Part shown: positions 1-6,203 of the stretch, one piece after another
Layout: every line of letters starts with the position of its first letter
How positions within the stretch are numbered: position 1 is the stretch's first letter
Assembly (NCBI GenBank): GCA_017998025.1
Contig: JAGODW010000014.1
Coordinates: 1-13,350 of the forward strand
Reading direction: 5' to 3'
DNA: 13,350 nucleotides
Source of the DNA: Spirochaetales bacterium
Lineage (GTDB): Bacteria; Spirochaetota; Spirochaetia; DTKZ01
Translations under genes and position numbers: made by a program
Notes under the pieces: model-generated
What the model was told of the DNA's origin: nothing
What the model saw: the letters and a program-made list of their open reading frames with translations, nothing else
The model's database searches: none

Positions 1-287
1 TTCCCTGGTTTAGACTGAATTTGGAAGTCTCCTTGAACCGCCTGCACGCACTGGATAAGAAACGGCAATCCGAACCCGACTTTTCTACCGGGATGTTTGA
101 CGCCATCCGTTCCATACGGGTCCTGTGCACGCTTTAATTGCTCCGGTGTCATGCCTTTTCCTGTATCTTCCACACATACTTCCAGGGAATTTTCTTTTTC
201 TAATACCTCTATTCGCGTAATAGGCGAACCCGCCTCCAGCGCGTTATGGGCCAGATCTTCGATATAGTCCCCTATACTAAAATGCAC
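1..287 (-). CDS. GHKL-type ATP-binding protein (HATPase_c), hydrogenase-associated, 3' end outside window
   Basis: Only the first 95 codons are visible; the gene continues past base 1. The GTG start at 287 shares its first base with the TAG stop of the upstream NuoE-like gene (TAGTG), so the two are probably translationally coupled. No ATG lies nearby, and the ATPase motifs begin almost at once, which supports this start. Visible motifs are an N-box-like helix (DLAHNALEAG, residues 11-20), a G1 box (DTGKG, 41-45) and a G2 box (GFGLP, 71-75). This is the Bergerat fold of histidine kinases and anti-sigma kinases. No dimerisation/phosphoacceptor histidine domain precedes it, so it is not an ordinary sensor kinase. 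Small stand-alone ATPases of this kind are known beside NuoE-like genes in [FeFe]-hydrogenase loci. The exact function is unknown. A kinase or regulatory role is inference. Confidence 0.85.
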   Translation of the reverse strand, partial: MHFSIGDYIEDLAHNALEAGSPITRIEVLEKENSLEVCVEDTGKGMTPEQLKRAQDPYGTDGVKHPGRKVGFGLPFLIQCVQAVQGDFQIQSKPG

Positions 288-769
288 TATTTTTCCCGAT
301 ATTTTGCGAGGATTTCTGCTAACTGATCTTTTTTAACTTTCCCGTATACTTCCTGATCCATCATAAGAACAGGAGAAAGGCCACAGCATCCCACACACCG
401 GACCGCTTCGATCGAAAATACTCCATCTTCCGTTGTAGAGTTCACACCGGTATCCAGAATGGTTTCCAGTTCGGAGAGCAAGTCTTGCCCCCCCTTTAGG
501 TAGCAGGCGGTCCCTATACACACGGCAATTTTATGTTTGCCGGGTTTCCGTACTTTAAAGAAATGGTAAAATGTCACTACGCCATAGATCTTTGCGAGCG
601 GGACATCCATTTCTTTACTTAACTGAATCGCTACAGGACGGGGTATATACCCATATTCTTCCTGCACTTTGTGGAGAACCATGATTAGATTCCCTGGTTT
701 GTCCTTCCACTCTCCGATAAACTTTTTTAGGCCTTCGGTGAGTTTGATTTCTTCTGCTGCAACAGCCAT
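287..769 (-). CDS. hymA: NuoE/HymA-like [2Fe-2S] thioredoxin-fold subunit of an NAD(P)-linked [FeFe]-hydrogenase or dehydrogenase
   Basis: This 160-residue protein matches the NuoE/HydC/HymA family in length and layout. A helical N-terminal part (about 1-75, with the family-typical stretch YGYIPRP at 39-45) is followed by a thioredoxin-like ferredoxin domain. The four cluster ligands are in the family pattern Cx4C...Cx3C: C84, C89, C125 and C129, with an extra C128. Such subunits carry one [2Fe-2S] cluster and pass electrons between the NuoF-like flavoprotein and the catalytic partner in the cytoplasm. The start is well supported by a strong GAGGAGG Shine-Dalgarno just upstream. It heads a leftward operon with the GHKL ATPase. 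The divergent neighbour is rex, which points to redox control. A complex I NuoE cannot be excluded from this window alone, but the rex/DRTGG/CBS/PHP context favours a soluble hydrogenase. The symbol is by family and context only. Confidence 0.9.
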   Translation of the reverse strand: MAVAAEEIKLTEGLKKFIGEWKDKPGNLIMVLHKVQEEYGYIPRPVAIQLSKEMDVPLAKIYGVVTFYHFFKVRKPGKHKIAVCIGTACYLKGGQDLLSELETILDTGVNSTTEDGVFSIEAVRCVGCCGLSPVLMMDQEVYGKVKKDQLAEILAKYREK

Positions 770-807
770 ATATCCTCCTCATCCCATTGTTGGGAATGTA
801 TGAAGGG

Positions 808-836
808 ATTTTATAGTGATTCGATAAAAAAATCAA
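808..836 (-). promoter_or_regulatory. Candidate sigma-70-type promoter of the hymA-like operon
   Basis: Read on the minus strand, TTGATT (836-831) and TAAAAT (813-808) are separated by 17 bases, the ideal spacing. They lie about 40 bases upstream of the GAGGAGG and ATG of the NuoE-like gene. A 5-base inverted repeat (TGATT at 817-821, AATCA at 831-835) overlaps the -35 element and spacer and could be an operator. This is prediction from sequence only. Confidence 0.55.
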
Positions 837-852
837 CAGTAAGAACTACAGC

Positions 853-881
853 TTGCAAAGAGTAGCAGATAGAATTATATT
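853..881 (+). promoter_or_regulatory. Candidate sigma-70-type promoter of rex and the genes after it
   Basis: TTGCAA (853-858) and TATATT (876-881) are 17 bases apart. They place a transcription start near 888, some 25 bases before the rex ATG. The promoter is back-to-back with that of the hymA-like operon. The short leader is almost entirely filled by the candidate Rex palindrome and the ribosome binding site. Confidence 0.55.
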
Positions 882-891
882 ATTCATTATA

Positions 892-909
892 TTGTGAACA
901 GGAGAACAA
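892..909 (+). promoter_or_regulatory. Candidate Rex operator overlapping the rex ribosome binding site
   Basis: The 18 bases TTGTGAACAGGAGAACAA have the outer architecture of a Rex site: TTGT and ACAA arms at the correct spacing. The left half matches the TTGTGAA half-site fully; the right half keeps four or five of seven bases. The AGGAG Shine-Dalgarno (900-904) sits inside it, which probably explains the degenerate right half. Autoregulation by Rex at this position is inference. Confidence 0.4.
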
Positions 910-913
910 CAGA

Positions 914-1567
914 ATGGTAAAAAACCTGAATAAGAGCACAATATTGCGCTTAGCGCGATACTTAAGAGTTCTACAAAAGCTAAAGTCGCTGGGGTTTGTC
1001 AAAGTATTTTCAAACAACCTGGGAGATGCCATCGGTGTTACTCCAGCGGTGGTCCGAAAGGATTTTTCCATGATCAATATCCCGGGGAATAAGCGAGGAG
1101 GGTATAACATTGATACCCTGATTGAATTATTGAGCAATGTTCTCGGGAAGAACCTGCCCCATGAAATCATTATTGCAGGCTGCGGTAGGATAGGTTCAGC
1201 CTTGATGGAGTACAAGGAGTTTGCCAAAGAGGGGATCCATATCGCAGCAGCGTTTGATATAGATCCAGGTCGGGTAGAACCTAAAGCGGGGATTCCTATC
1301 ATGGATGTAAAAGAGATGCCTGCATTCATAAAAGAACACAAAATAACGGTGGGTATTATAGCCGTACCAGATTCCGCCGCTTCTCAGGTATTGGAACAAA
1401 TGACCAGTGCCGGGATACAGGGAGTGTTAAACTTTGCCCCTGTAGAGTTAAAATGCAATAATAAAGGATGCATCATTCACAATGTAAACCTGGGGCTGGA
1501 GATCGAGAATCTGTTTTATCTGGTTAAACTAGCAGACCGACTGGCAGAACCTCTCGAATTTATTTGA
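914..1567 (+). CDS. rex: Redox-sensing transcriptional repressor Rex
   Basis: Rex is a dimeric repressor that binds DNA when NADH is low and lets go when NADH rises, typically controlling hydrogenase and fermentation genes. The 217 residues match the family length. An N-terminal winged helix (about 8-80) contains the recognition region GVTPAVVRKDFS (41-52), close to the family signature. The Rossmann domain follows, with GxGxxG at 89-94 (GCGRIG) and acidic residues at the end of the next strand (FDIDP, 114-118). The C-terminal stretch NFAPVEL (173-179) and the swapped helix LGLEIENLFYLV (193-204) are also typical. The ATG is preceded by AGGAG at 9 bases. It is the first gene of a rightward operon and divergent from the NuoE-like gene, so it is the likely regulator of both. 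Identification is firm; the target list is inferred. Confidence 0.96.
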   Translation: MVKNLNKSTILRLARYLRVLQKLKSLGFVKVFSNNLGDAIGVTPAVVRKDFSMINIPGNKRGGYNIDTLIELLSNVLGKNLPHEIIIAGCGRIGSALMEYKEFAKEGIHIAAAFDIDPGRVEPKAGIPIMDVKEMPAFIKEHKITVGIIAVPDSAASQVLEQMTSAGIQGVLNFAPVELKCNNKGCIIHNVNLGLEIENLFYLVKLADRLAEPLEFI

Positions 1568-1591
1568 TCTGGAAATGGTAAGAGGTATCGT

Positions 1592-1945
1592 ATGAAACTT
1601 ACAACGTTAACGAAACTGATACCCTGTACGGTTCTGTCGCAGGGAAAGGGATTTGAAGATGTGGAAATAAAAGCTATTGTCGCTTCCGATTTAATGAGTG
1701 ATGTACTTACTTCCAGTGAGGAGTGTTTCCTTATTTCTACGTCTCTCAATTCTGAACAGGTAATACGAACAGCGGATATTGTCGGTGCCCCTGCTGTCCT
1801 TTTGGTAAACGGCAAACAGCCCCAAAATGGGATGGTTCAGCTGGCGAAGGAGTATGGAGTAACCCTTCTTTCTACCCCTTTAAGTAACTATAAAGTTTGC
1901 TATATAGTAGGATGCGAATTAGAGAAAGAGAGGAAAGGTCACTAG
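1592..1945 (+). CDS. DRTGG-domain protein, first copy in the hydrogenase-linked operon
   Basis: The 117-residue protein consists of little more than one DRTGG-type domain. The family-like stretch is SDLMSDVL (residues 32-39), followed by a strand-helix-strand pattern with VGAPAVLLVNG near 64-74 and a C-terminal strand pair. DRTGG domains occur N-terminal in some phosphotransacetylases and CBS proteins. They are often mis-annotated as 'serine kinase of HPr' although, as here, no Walker A motif or kinase domain is present. Stand-alone versions recur next to [FeFe]-hydrogenase genes, where the role is unknown. The gene follows rex by 24 bases and stops 3 bases before the CBS-HATPase gene. The ribosome binding site is modest (a purine-rich GGTAAGAGG stretch before the ATG). 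A paralogue lies at 2948. Ligand binding is conceivable but not shown. Confidence 0.8.
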   Translation: MKLTTLTKLIPCTVLSQGKGFEDVEIKAIVASDLMSDVLTSSEECFLISTSLNSEQVIRTADIVGAPAVLLVNGKQPQNGMVQLAKEYGVTLLSTPLSNYKVCYIVGCELEKERKGH

Positions 1946-1948
1946 CCT

Positions 1949-2899
1949 ATGAGTTCTATCCCGATTAACACTCAGGATTCTCCTCCTTTTCTCTTAGACT
2001 TAATCTATCGCTTAAAAGTAAAGGATGTAATGACCAGTAAAGTAATTACAGCCCGAAAGAATACAACCTTGCGGCAGATTCAGCAGATAATGAAAGAGAA
2101 GAGCATTACTGGTGTTCCTATAACAGACCAGAAGGGGAAGCGCTTGTTAGGGATTGTTTCTATGGATGACATTATCTCTGCCCTGGATGGGGGATACATC
2201 GAAGATCCTGCAGAAAAACACATGAGTCGCAACCTTATTGTTTTAGAAGATGATATGCCTCTACAGTTTGCGATATCGTACCTGGATAAGTATAGATACG
2301 GGAGATTCCCGGTATTAAATAAAAATCGAGAGCTGGTAGGTATTATTACCAGTCGGGATATTATTATTGCACTTCTGGTCGAGGCAAACAAGGAAGTTGA
2401 GAAACTAGAACAAAAGATTAGTTCTCCTCATTTATTGCCGGGCGAAGACCTTCGGCTTGAGTACAATGTTCGTAAGTTCGATTTTGAGAATGCGGGGAAA
2501 GCATCTGCAGATATAAAAAGACGATTAATGGAGAAAGGAGTGGGTCCTCAGGTGCTTCGAAGAATTGCCGTAGCATCCTATGAACTGGAGATGAACCTGG
2601 TAGTCCATTCTGAAGGGGGAACTCTTATTTTTATCCAAAGAGGAGACCGGGTAGAAATCCTTGCACAGGATTCCGGCCCGGGAATCGAGGATATCAATCA
2701 GGCTCTAGAGGAAGGATACTCCACGGCCAATGAATGGATCCGTTCTCTGGGATTTGGGGCTGGAATGGGACTCCCCAATGCAAGACGAGTTTCCGATGAG
2801 TTTACAATAGAATCTAAGAAGGGAGAAGGAACTCGGGTACGGGCGGCGATTTATCTATCCGGCAGTTCTAAGGCAGAGGATGAAGCAAAGAATGCATAG
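1949..2899 (+). CDS. Tandem CBS domains fused to an anti-sigma/GHKL-type ATPase domain
   Basis: This 316-residue protein has three parts. Two CBS domains occupy about 23-79 (starting VKDVMTS) and 87-145 (ending in ITSRDIIIALL). A linker leads to a C-terminal HATPase domain of the RsbW/anti-sigma kinase type. Its boxes are the N-box around E212-N216 (YELEMNLVVHS), G1 at DSGPG (241-245) and G2 at GFGAGMGLPNA (268-278). CBS pairs bind adenine nucleotides, so the protein probably couples energy charge to an ATPase or protein kinase activity. That coupling is inference from the family. The ATG follows the previous stop by 3 bases, with AGGAAAGG about 10 bases upstream. The last dozen residues are charged and low-complexity. 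CBS-HATPase fusions are known beside hydrogenase genes; the phosphorylation target, if any, is unknown. Confidence 0.88.
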   Translation: MSSIPINTQDSPPFLLDLIYRLKVKDVMTSKVITARKNTTLRQIQQIMKEKSITGVPITDQKGKRLLGIVSMDDIISALDGGYIEDPAEKHMSRNLIVLEDDMPLQFAISYLDKYRYGRFPVLNKNRELVGIITSRDIIIALLVEANKEVEKLEQKISSPHLLPGEDLRLEYNVRKFDFENAGKASADIKRRLMEKGVGPQVLRRIAVASYELEMNLVVHSEGGTLIFIQRGDRVEILAQDSGPGIEDINQALEEGYSTANEWIRSLGFGAGMGLPNARRVSDEFTIESKKGEGTRVRAAIYLSGSSKAEDEAKNA

Positions 2900-2947
2900 A
2901 GTGTCACAGAGGGGAAACGCTAAGCTTTTAAATTTTAGGAGGTTCCG

Positions 2948-3289
2948 ATGCAGGTAGGTGAACTGGTGAAGAAACTTGGGTTAGAGGAAGTACAGCCGTT
3001 ACTCCAGGATCAACCTATACAGGGGGGCTATACCTCTGATCTTCTTTCCGATGTAATGGCCCATGCTCAAGCAGGGCAGGTATTGATCACTATCCAGGCT
3101 CATAAAAACACCATCGCGGTGGCTGGCCTTATTGGTATCCCTGCGATAATTATTGCCAATAACCGTCCTCTCCCGGAAGATATGATCGAGGCAGCCCGGG
3201 AAGAACAGATTGGTCTTTTTCGATCGGGAGAGAATCAATTCATCCTTTCTGGAAAATTATTTCAGATCCTATATCCAAATCCTGCGTAA
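2948..3289 (+). CDS. DRTGG-domain protein, second copy
   Basis: This is a 113-residue single-domain protein of the same family as the product of 1592-1945. Both share the SDL-x-SDV signature (residues 30-36 here), a GIPAIIIANN strand and the MIEAAREE helix, yet overall they are clearly diverged, so this is an old paralogue and not a recent duplication. It has the best ribosome binding site of the operon (AGGAGG, 5 bases before the ATG) and is separated from the CBS-HATPase gene by 48 bases with no hairpin terminator. The PHP gene starts one base after its stop. The absence of any kinase or Walker motif argues against the common 'HPr kinase' label. The function is unknown. Pairing with the first copy, possibly as a heteromer, is inference. 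Confidence 0.8.
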   Translation: MQVGELVKKLGLEEVQPLLQDQPIQGGYTSDLLSDVMAHAQAGQVLITIQAHKNTIAVAGLIGIPAIIIANNRPLPEDMIEAAREEQIGLFRSGENQFILSGKLFQILYPNPA

Positions 3290-3290
3290 G

Positions 3291-4007
3291 ATGGAATTCT
3301 CTGCCGATCTCCATATCCATTCGTGTCTTAGCCCCTGCGGGGATCTCTCCCTGTCTCCCCGGCGGATTGCGGAAAAGGCTGTGTCAATCGGTCTCTCCCT
3401 TGTGGCATTAACCGATCATAATACAGCCCTAAATTGTCCTGCATTTGAAATTGCCTGCAGGAGGGAACATATTGAGGCTGCCTTCGGAATAGAAGTTACC
3501 ACTGCTGAGGAAATTCATGTTTTAGCTTTGTTTGAGACAGTTGAACAAGCCCTCCGCCTGGGGGAACTCCTCTACGAGGCTCTACCTCCCGTGCGGCATG
3601 ATCCGGAAAAGCAGGGAGACCAGGTATATGTGAACGATGCAGAGGAGATTCTGGGGGAGGTGGATAAATACCTGATAGCCGGGGTGTCCTTTTCTCTAGA
3701 AGAAACGCGTAAAATCATCTTTGAGTTGGAGGGACTCTTTATTCCTGCTCACATTGAGCGTCCTTCCTTCAGTTTACTGAGTCAACTGGGAATACTCCCC
3801 GAGATGCACTACTCAGCCCTGGAGATTACCCACTGGCCTTGCTCCATAAACACGGGAACTGTACCTTTGGTTTCCAACTCAGACGCGCATATTCTAGAGC
3901 AGATCGGAAGCCGGTTTACCTTGTTCGAGGGTGAAAATCCTTCGTTCCGTTCCCTCCGTAAAGCCTTGCAAGAAATGAAAGTATGCACATGTTTTCAGCG
4001 CTATTGA
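3291..4007 (+). CDS. PHP-domain metal-dependent phosphoesterase-like protein
   Basis: The 238-residue product has the full PHP metal-ligand set: DLHIH (H8, H10), LTDHN (D42, H43), E68, H76, AHIER (H154) and SNSDAH (D198, H200). These would hold a trinuclear metal site for hydrolysis of phosphate esters, as in YciV/TrpH-like and histidinol phosphatase relatives. Near the first motif are C12 and C16 (CLSPCG), a feature of the hydrogenase-associated subgroup. The reading frame is open upstream to 3210, but that part overlaps the DRTGG gene. The ATG at 3291, one base after that gene's TAA and directly before the PHP motif, is the better start. It depends on translational coupling, since no clear Shine-Dalgarno is present. 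It closes the rex operon. The substrate is unknown. Confidence 0.88.
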   Translation: MEFSADLHIHSCLSPCGDLSLSPRRIAEKAVSIGLSLVALTDHNTALNCPAFEIACRREHIEAAFGIEVTTAEEIHVLALFETVEQALRLGELLYEALPPVRHDPEKQGDQVYVNDAEEILGEVDKYLIAGVSFSLEETRKIIFELEGLFIPAHIERPSFSLLSQLGILPEMHYSALEITHWPCSINTGTVPLVSNSDAHILEQIGSRFTLFEGENPSFRSLRKALQEMKVCTCFQRY

Positions 4008-4032
4008 CGTACTTATACCCTTTATGCATAAT
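4004..4032 (+). promoter_or_regulatory. Strong candidate promoter for the small basic protein and dxs
   Basis: TTGACG (4004-4009) and CATAAT (4027-4032) each match five of six consensus bases and are exactly 17 bases apart. The -35 overlaps the stop codon of the PHP gene. Transcription would start near 4039, giving a leader of about 50 bases with a weak inverted repeat (CTGAT at 4048, ATCAG at 4071) just before the Shine-Dalgarno. Confidence 0.65.
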
Positions 4033-4090
4033 GATCGCCTATTGATCTGATGATCTAAAGTCGGGAATCTATCAGTAGGGGAGTTCAACT

Positions 4091-4186
4091 GTGCCTTGCG
4101 GAAGAAAACGAAAACAGAAAAAAATAGCGACCCATAAACGAAAGAAAAAACTTAGAAAGAATCGGCATAAGAAAAAAAATAAATGA
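4091..4186 (+). CDS. AURKAIP1/COX24-domain small basic protein (bS22/mS38-like)
   Basis: A GTG start preceded by AGGGGAG (4077-4083, 7 bases away) opens a 31-residue protein made largely of Lys and Arg, with only one acidic-free core (KIATHKRKKKLRKNRHKKK). This KxxTHKRKKxLRKNRHKKK-type pattern is what I recall for bacterial AURKAIP1/COX24-domain proteins. They are related to mitochondrial ribosomal protein mS38 and actinobacterial bS22, which bind the small subunit near the decoding centre. There is no Asp or Glu at all. It has its own strong promoter and lies 42 bases upstream of dxs with no terminator between them, so the two are probably co-transcribed. It is easily missed by gene finders because of its size and GTG start. 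Family assignment is from memory of the motif; ribosome association is inferred. Confidence 0.75.
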   Translation: MPCGRKRKQKKIATHKRKKKLRKNRHKKKNK

Positions 4187-4228
4187 TTTTCCTCACTCAG
4201 TAAAAGGGAATAACCGGAAGGAGATGGT

Positions 4229-6163
4229 ATGGAAAGCCGGAATAGACTCCTGAGTTCTATTCGGGAGCCGGTTGATTTAAAAAACCTTCCGCCGGACCTG
4301 TTCCCCCCCTTAGCGGAAGAGATTCGACGGGAAATCATCCATGTGGTTAGTCAAAATGGCGGACATCTTGCATCCAACCTCGGTATTGTTGAGCTTACCC
4401 TGGCTTTGCATGCAGAATTTGAAAGCCCAAAGGATGTGATCATCTGGGATGTGGGACACCAATGTTATCCCCACAAGTTAATTACGGGGAGGTATCCTGC
4501 ATTTCATACCCTCCGTAAAAAAGGGGGGGTGAGCGGATTCCCAAAACGAAGTGAGAGTGTTCATGACGTGGTAGAAACGGGTCATGCTTCTACCTCCATC
4601 TCTGCTGCGTTAGGAATAAGGGTAGGGTATGGTCTTCAAAATAGGCCGGGAAAGGTAATTGCCATAATCGGCGATGGGGCGCTCAGCGGGGGGATGGCAT
4701 TGGAGGGTATGAACCATGCCGGCCATCTGGGAAAAGACCTTATCATAGTACTGAACGATAACAAGATGTCCATCTCGGAAAATGTAGGTGCTCTCTCTTC
4801 CTATCTATCACGAGTTACTGCAACAAGATTGTATCAGGATATCCGGGATCGGATCGACGAGACGGTAAAACGGGTTCCGGTGTACGGTTCTCAGCTGATG
4901 GATCTCATCCAGCGGGCTAAAAAGGGGGTAAAAGCCCTGGTTCTGCAGGAAAGTTTGTTTGCAGACCTGGGATTTGAGTATATTGGCCCTCTGGATGGAC
5001 ACGATATTCCTCTTATGCGGGAAGTGTTCCAGAAGATAAAGGGTATTCAGCGGCCTGTTGTCGTACATGTGTACACAACCAAAGGCAAGGGATATATACA
5101 TGCCGAGAACAATCCCTCCATATTTCACGGAGTATCTCCTTTTTCCGTTGAAGATGGCAAAATCGAAACAGTTCCCACCGTAAGCTTCACCGACCGGTTT
5201 TCTAAAGCGATTCTTCGCCACGCACAGGAAGACAAACGAATCGTAGCTATTACGGCAGCGATGGCAAAGGGAACGGGACTTTCTCTCTTTCAGGAACGAT
5301 TCCCGAACCGGTTTTTCGATGTAGGCATTACGGAACAGCATGCGGTAACCTTTGCCGCAGGTCTTGCGACGTCAGGAATGCGGCCGGTAGTGGCTATGTA
5401 TTCTACCTTTATCCAGCGGGCCGTTGATCAGGTGATTCATGATGTAGCCCTTCCAGGACTGCCAGTAGTGTTTATACTGGATCGGGCAGGCCTTGTAGGA
5501 GAGGACGGAGAAACCCACCAGGGGTTGTACGATATCGCATTGTTTCGTTCCATCCCCAACCTAACTTTTTTAGCTCCTGCATCAGGGGAGGAACTGGATC
5601 TCATGCTCTCTTTTGCCTTTCAACAAACAGGGCCGGTACTGATCCGATACCCGAAAGCCGACTGTGGGAAGGAGTATCCGGTACTGTCTGCTCCGTTAAT
5701 CCCGGGAAGGGGCGTTTTTGTACAGAAACAGGGAGCTTCCGTATTGTTACTATCGGTGGGGGGGCTCCTGAATGAGGTAGAAAAAGCATCGAATCTTCTC
5801 TCTCAAGAGGGGATACCGACAGACATCTACAATTTGCGGTTTTTAAAGCCTCTGGATGAAGCATTCCTCCGTGAAGTGCTGGAACCGTACCGGGTTGTCG
5901 TGCTGGCAGAGGATGCAGCCTATAGCGGTGGAATGGGAGAAAGAATTGGATCATTACTGATGGAGTGGGGGTGTTCTAGTACCTATGTCCATTTAGGAGC
6001 TCCTGACCGATTTTTGCCCCATGCAAGCAGGGAAGAACTTCTATCCGACTGTGGGTTAAACGGAAAGAGCATTGCTTCTACGGTAACAAATTTGCTGGAA
6101 AGAAAGTCAGCCCGATTTTTACATATTTATCGACCCGAAAAAAATAATTCTGCCGTCCGATAG
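4229..6163 (+). CDS. dxs: 1-deoxy-D-xylulose-5-phosphate synthase
   Basis: DXS condenses pyruvate and glyceraldehyde 3-phosphate, using thiamine diphosphate, to make DXP. DXP starts the MEP isoprenoid pathway and also feeds thiamine and pyridoxal synthesis. The 644 residues match the family. The N-terminal TPP-binding half shows GGHLASNLG (44-52, catalytic H46), DVGHQ (74-78) and the TPP motif GDGALSGGM...N (148-176 region, LNDNKMSIS). The central transketolase pyrimidine domain has FDVGITEQHAVTFAAG with the catalytic Glu, and a C-terminal transketolase domain follows. About 20 residues after it look like a non-conserved tail. The ATG at 4229 follows AAGGAG by 5 bases. It is probably transcribed with the small basic gene. 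No hairpin-plus-U-run terminator is visible in the 40 bases before the convergent M15 gene. Confidence 0.98.
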   Translation: MESRNRLLSSIREPVDLKNLPPDLFPPLAEEIRREIIHVVSQNGGHLASNLGIVELTLALHAEFESPKDVIIWDVGHQCYPHKLITGRYPAFHTLRKKGGVSGFPKRSESVHDVVETGHASTSISAALGIRVGYGLQNRPGKVIAIIGDGALSGGMALEGMNHAGHLGKDLIIVLNDNKMSISENVGALSSYLSRVTATRLYQDIRDRIDETVKRVPVYGSQLMDLIQRAKKGVKALVLQESLFADLGFEYIGPLDGHDIPLMREVFQKIKGIQRPVVVHVYTTKGKGYIHAENNPSIFHGVSPFSVEDGKIETVPTVSFTDRFSKAILRHAQEDKRIVAITAAMAKGTGLSLFQERFPNRFFDVGITEQHAVTFAAGLATSGMRPVVAMYSTFIQRAVDQVIHDVALPGLPVVFILDRAGLVGEDGETHQGLYDIALFRSIPNLTFLAPASGEELDLMLSFAFQQTGPVLIRYPKADCGKEYPVLSAPLIPGRGVFVQKQGASVLLLSVGGLLNEVEKASNLLSQEGIPTDIYNLRFLKPLDEAFLREVLEPYRVVVLAEDAAYSGGMGERIGSLLMEWGCSSTYVHLGAPDRFLPHASREELLSDCGLNGKSIASTVTNLLERKSARFLHIYRPEKNNSAVR

Positions 6164-6203
6164 CACGGATTATCCATCGAACAGCAGGAAAATCGAATGT
6201 ATC

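Noticed and set aside
787..804. TTGTTGGGAATGTATGAA as a second Rex site before the hymA-like gene
   Set aside because: Only 9 of 14 informative bases match and the arms are not complementary; too weak to call.
1592..1945. Annotation as HPr serine kinase (also 2948-3289)
   Set aside because: Only the DRTGG-like domain is present; there is no Walker A motif or HPr kinase catalytic domain, and the proteins have only 113-117 residues.
3210..3290. N-terminal extension of the PHP protein to the ATG at 3210
   Set aside because: It would overlap the DRTGG gene by 80 bases, has no ribosome binding site and adds residues unlike the family; the ATG at 3291 abuts the PHP motif.
4808..5341. 177-codon open frame antisense to dxs, and other long antisense frames within dxs, thrS and the M32 gene
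   Set aside because: Shadows of strongly supported genes, with compositionally odd translations and no motifs or ribosome binding sites.
6164..6203. Bidirectional terminator between dxs and the M15 gene
   Set aside because: Only 4-base inverted repeats (TCCG/CGGA) without a T run; not convincing.
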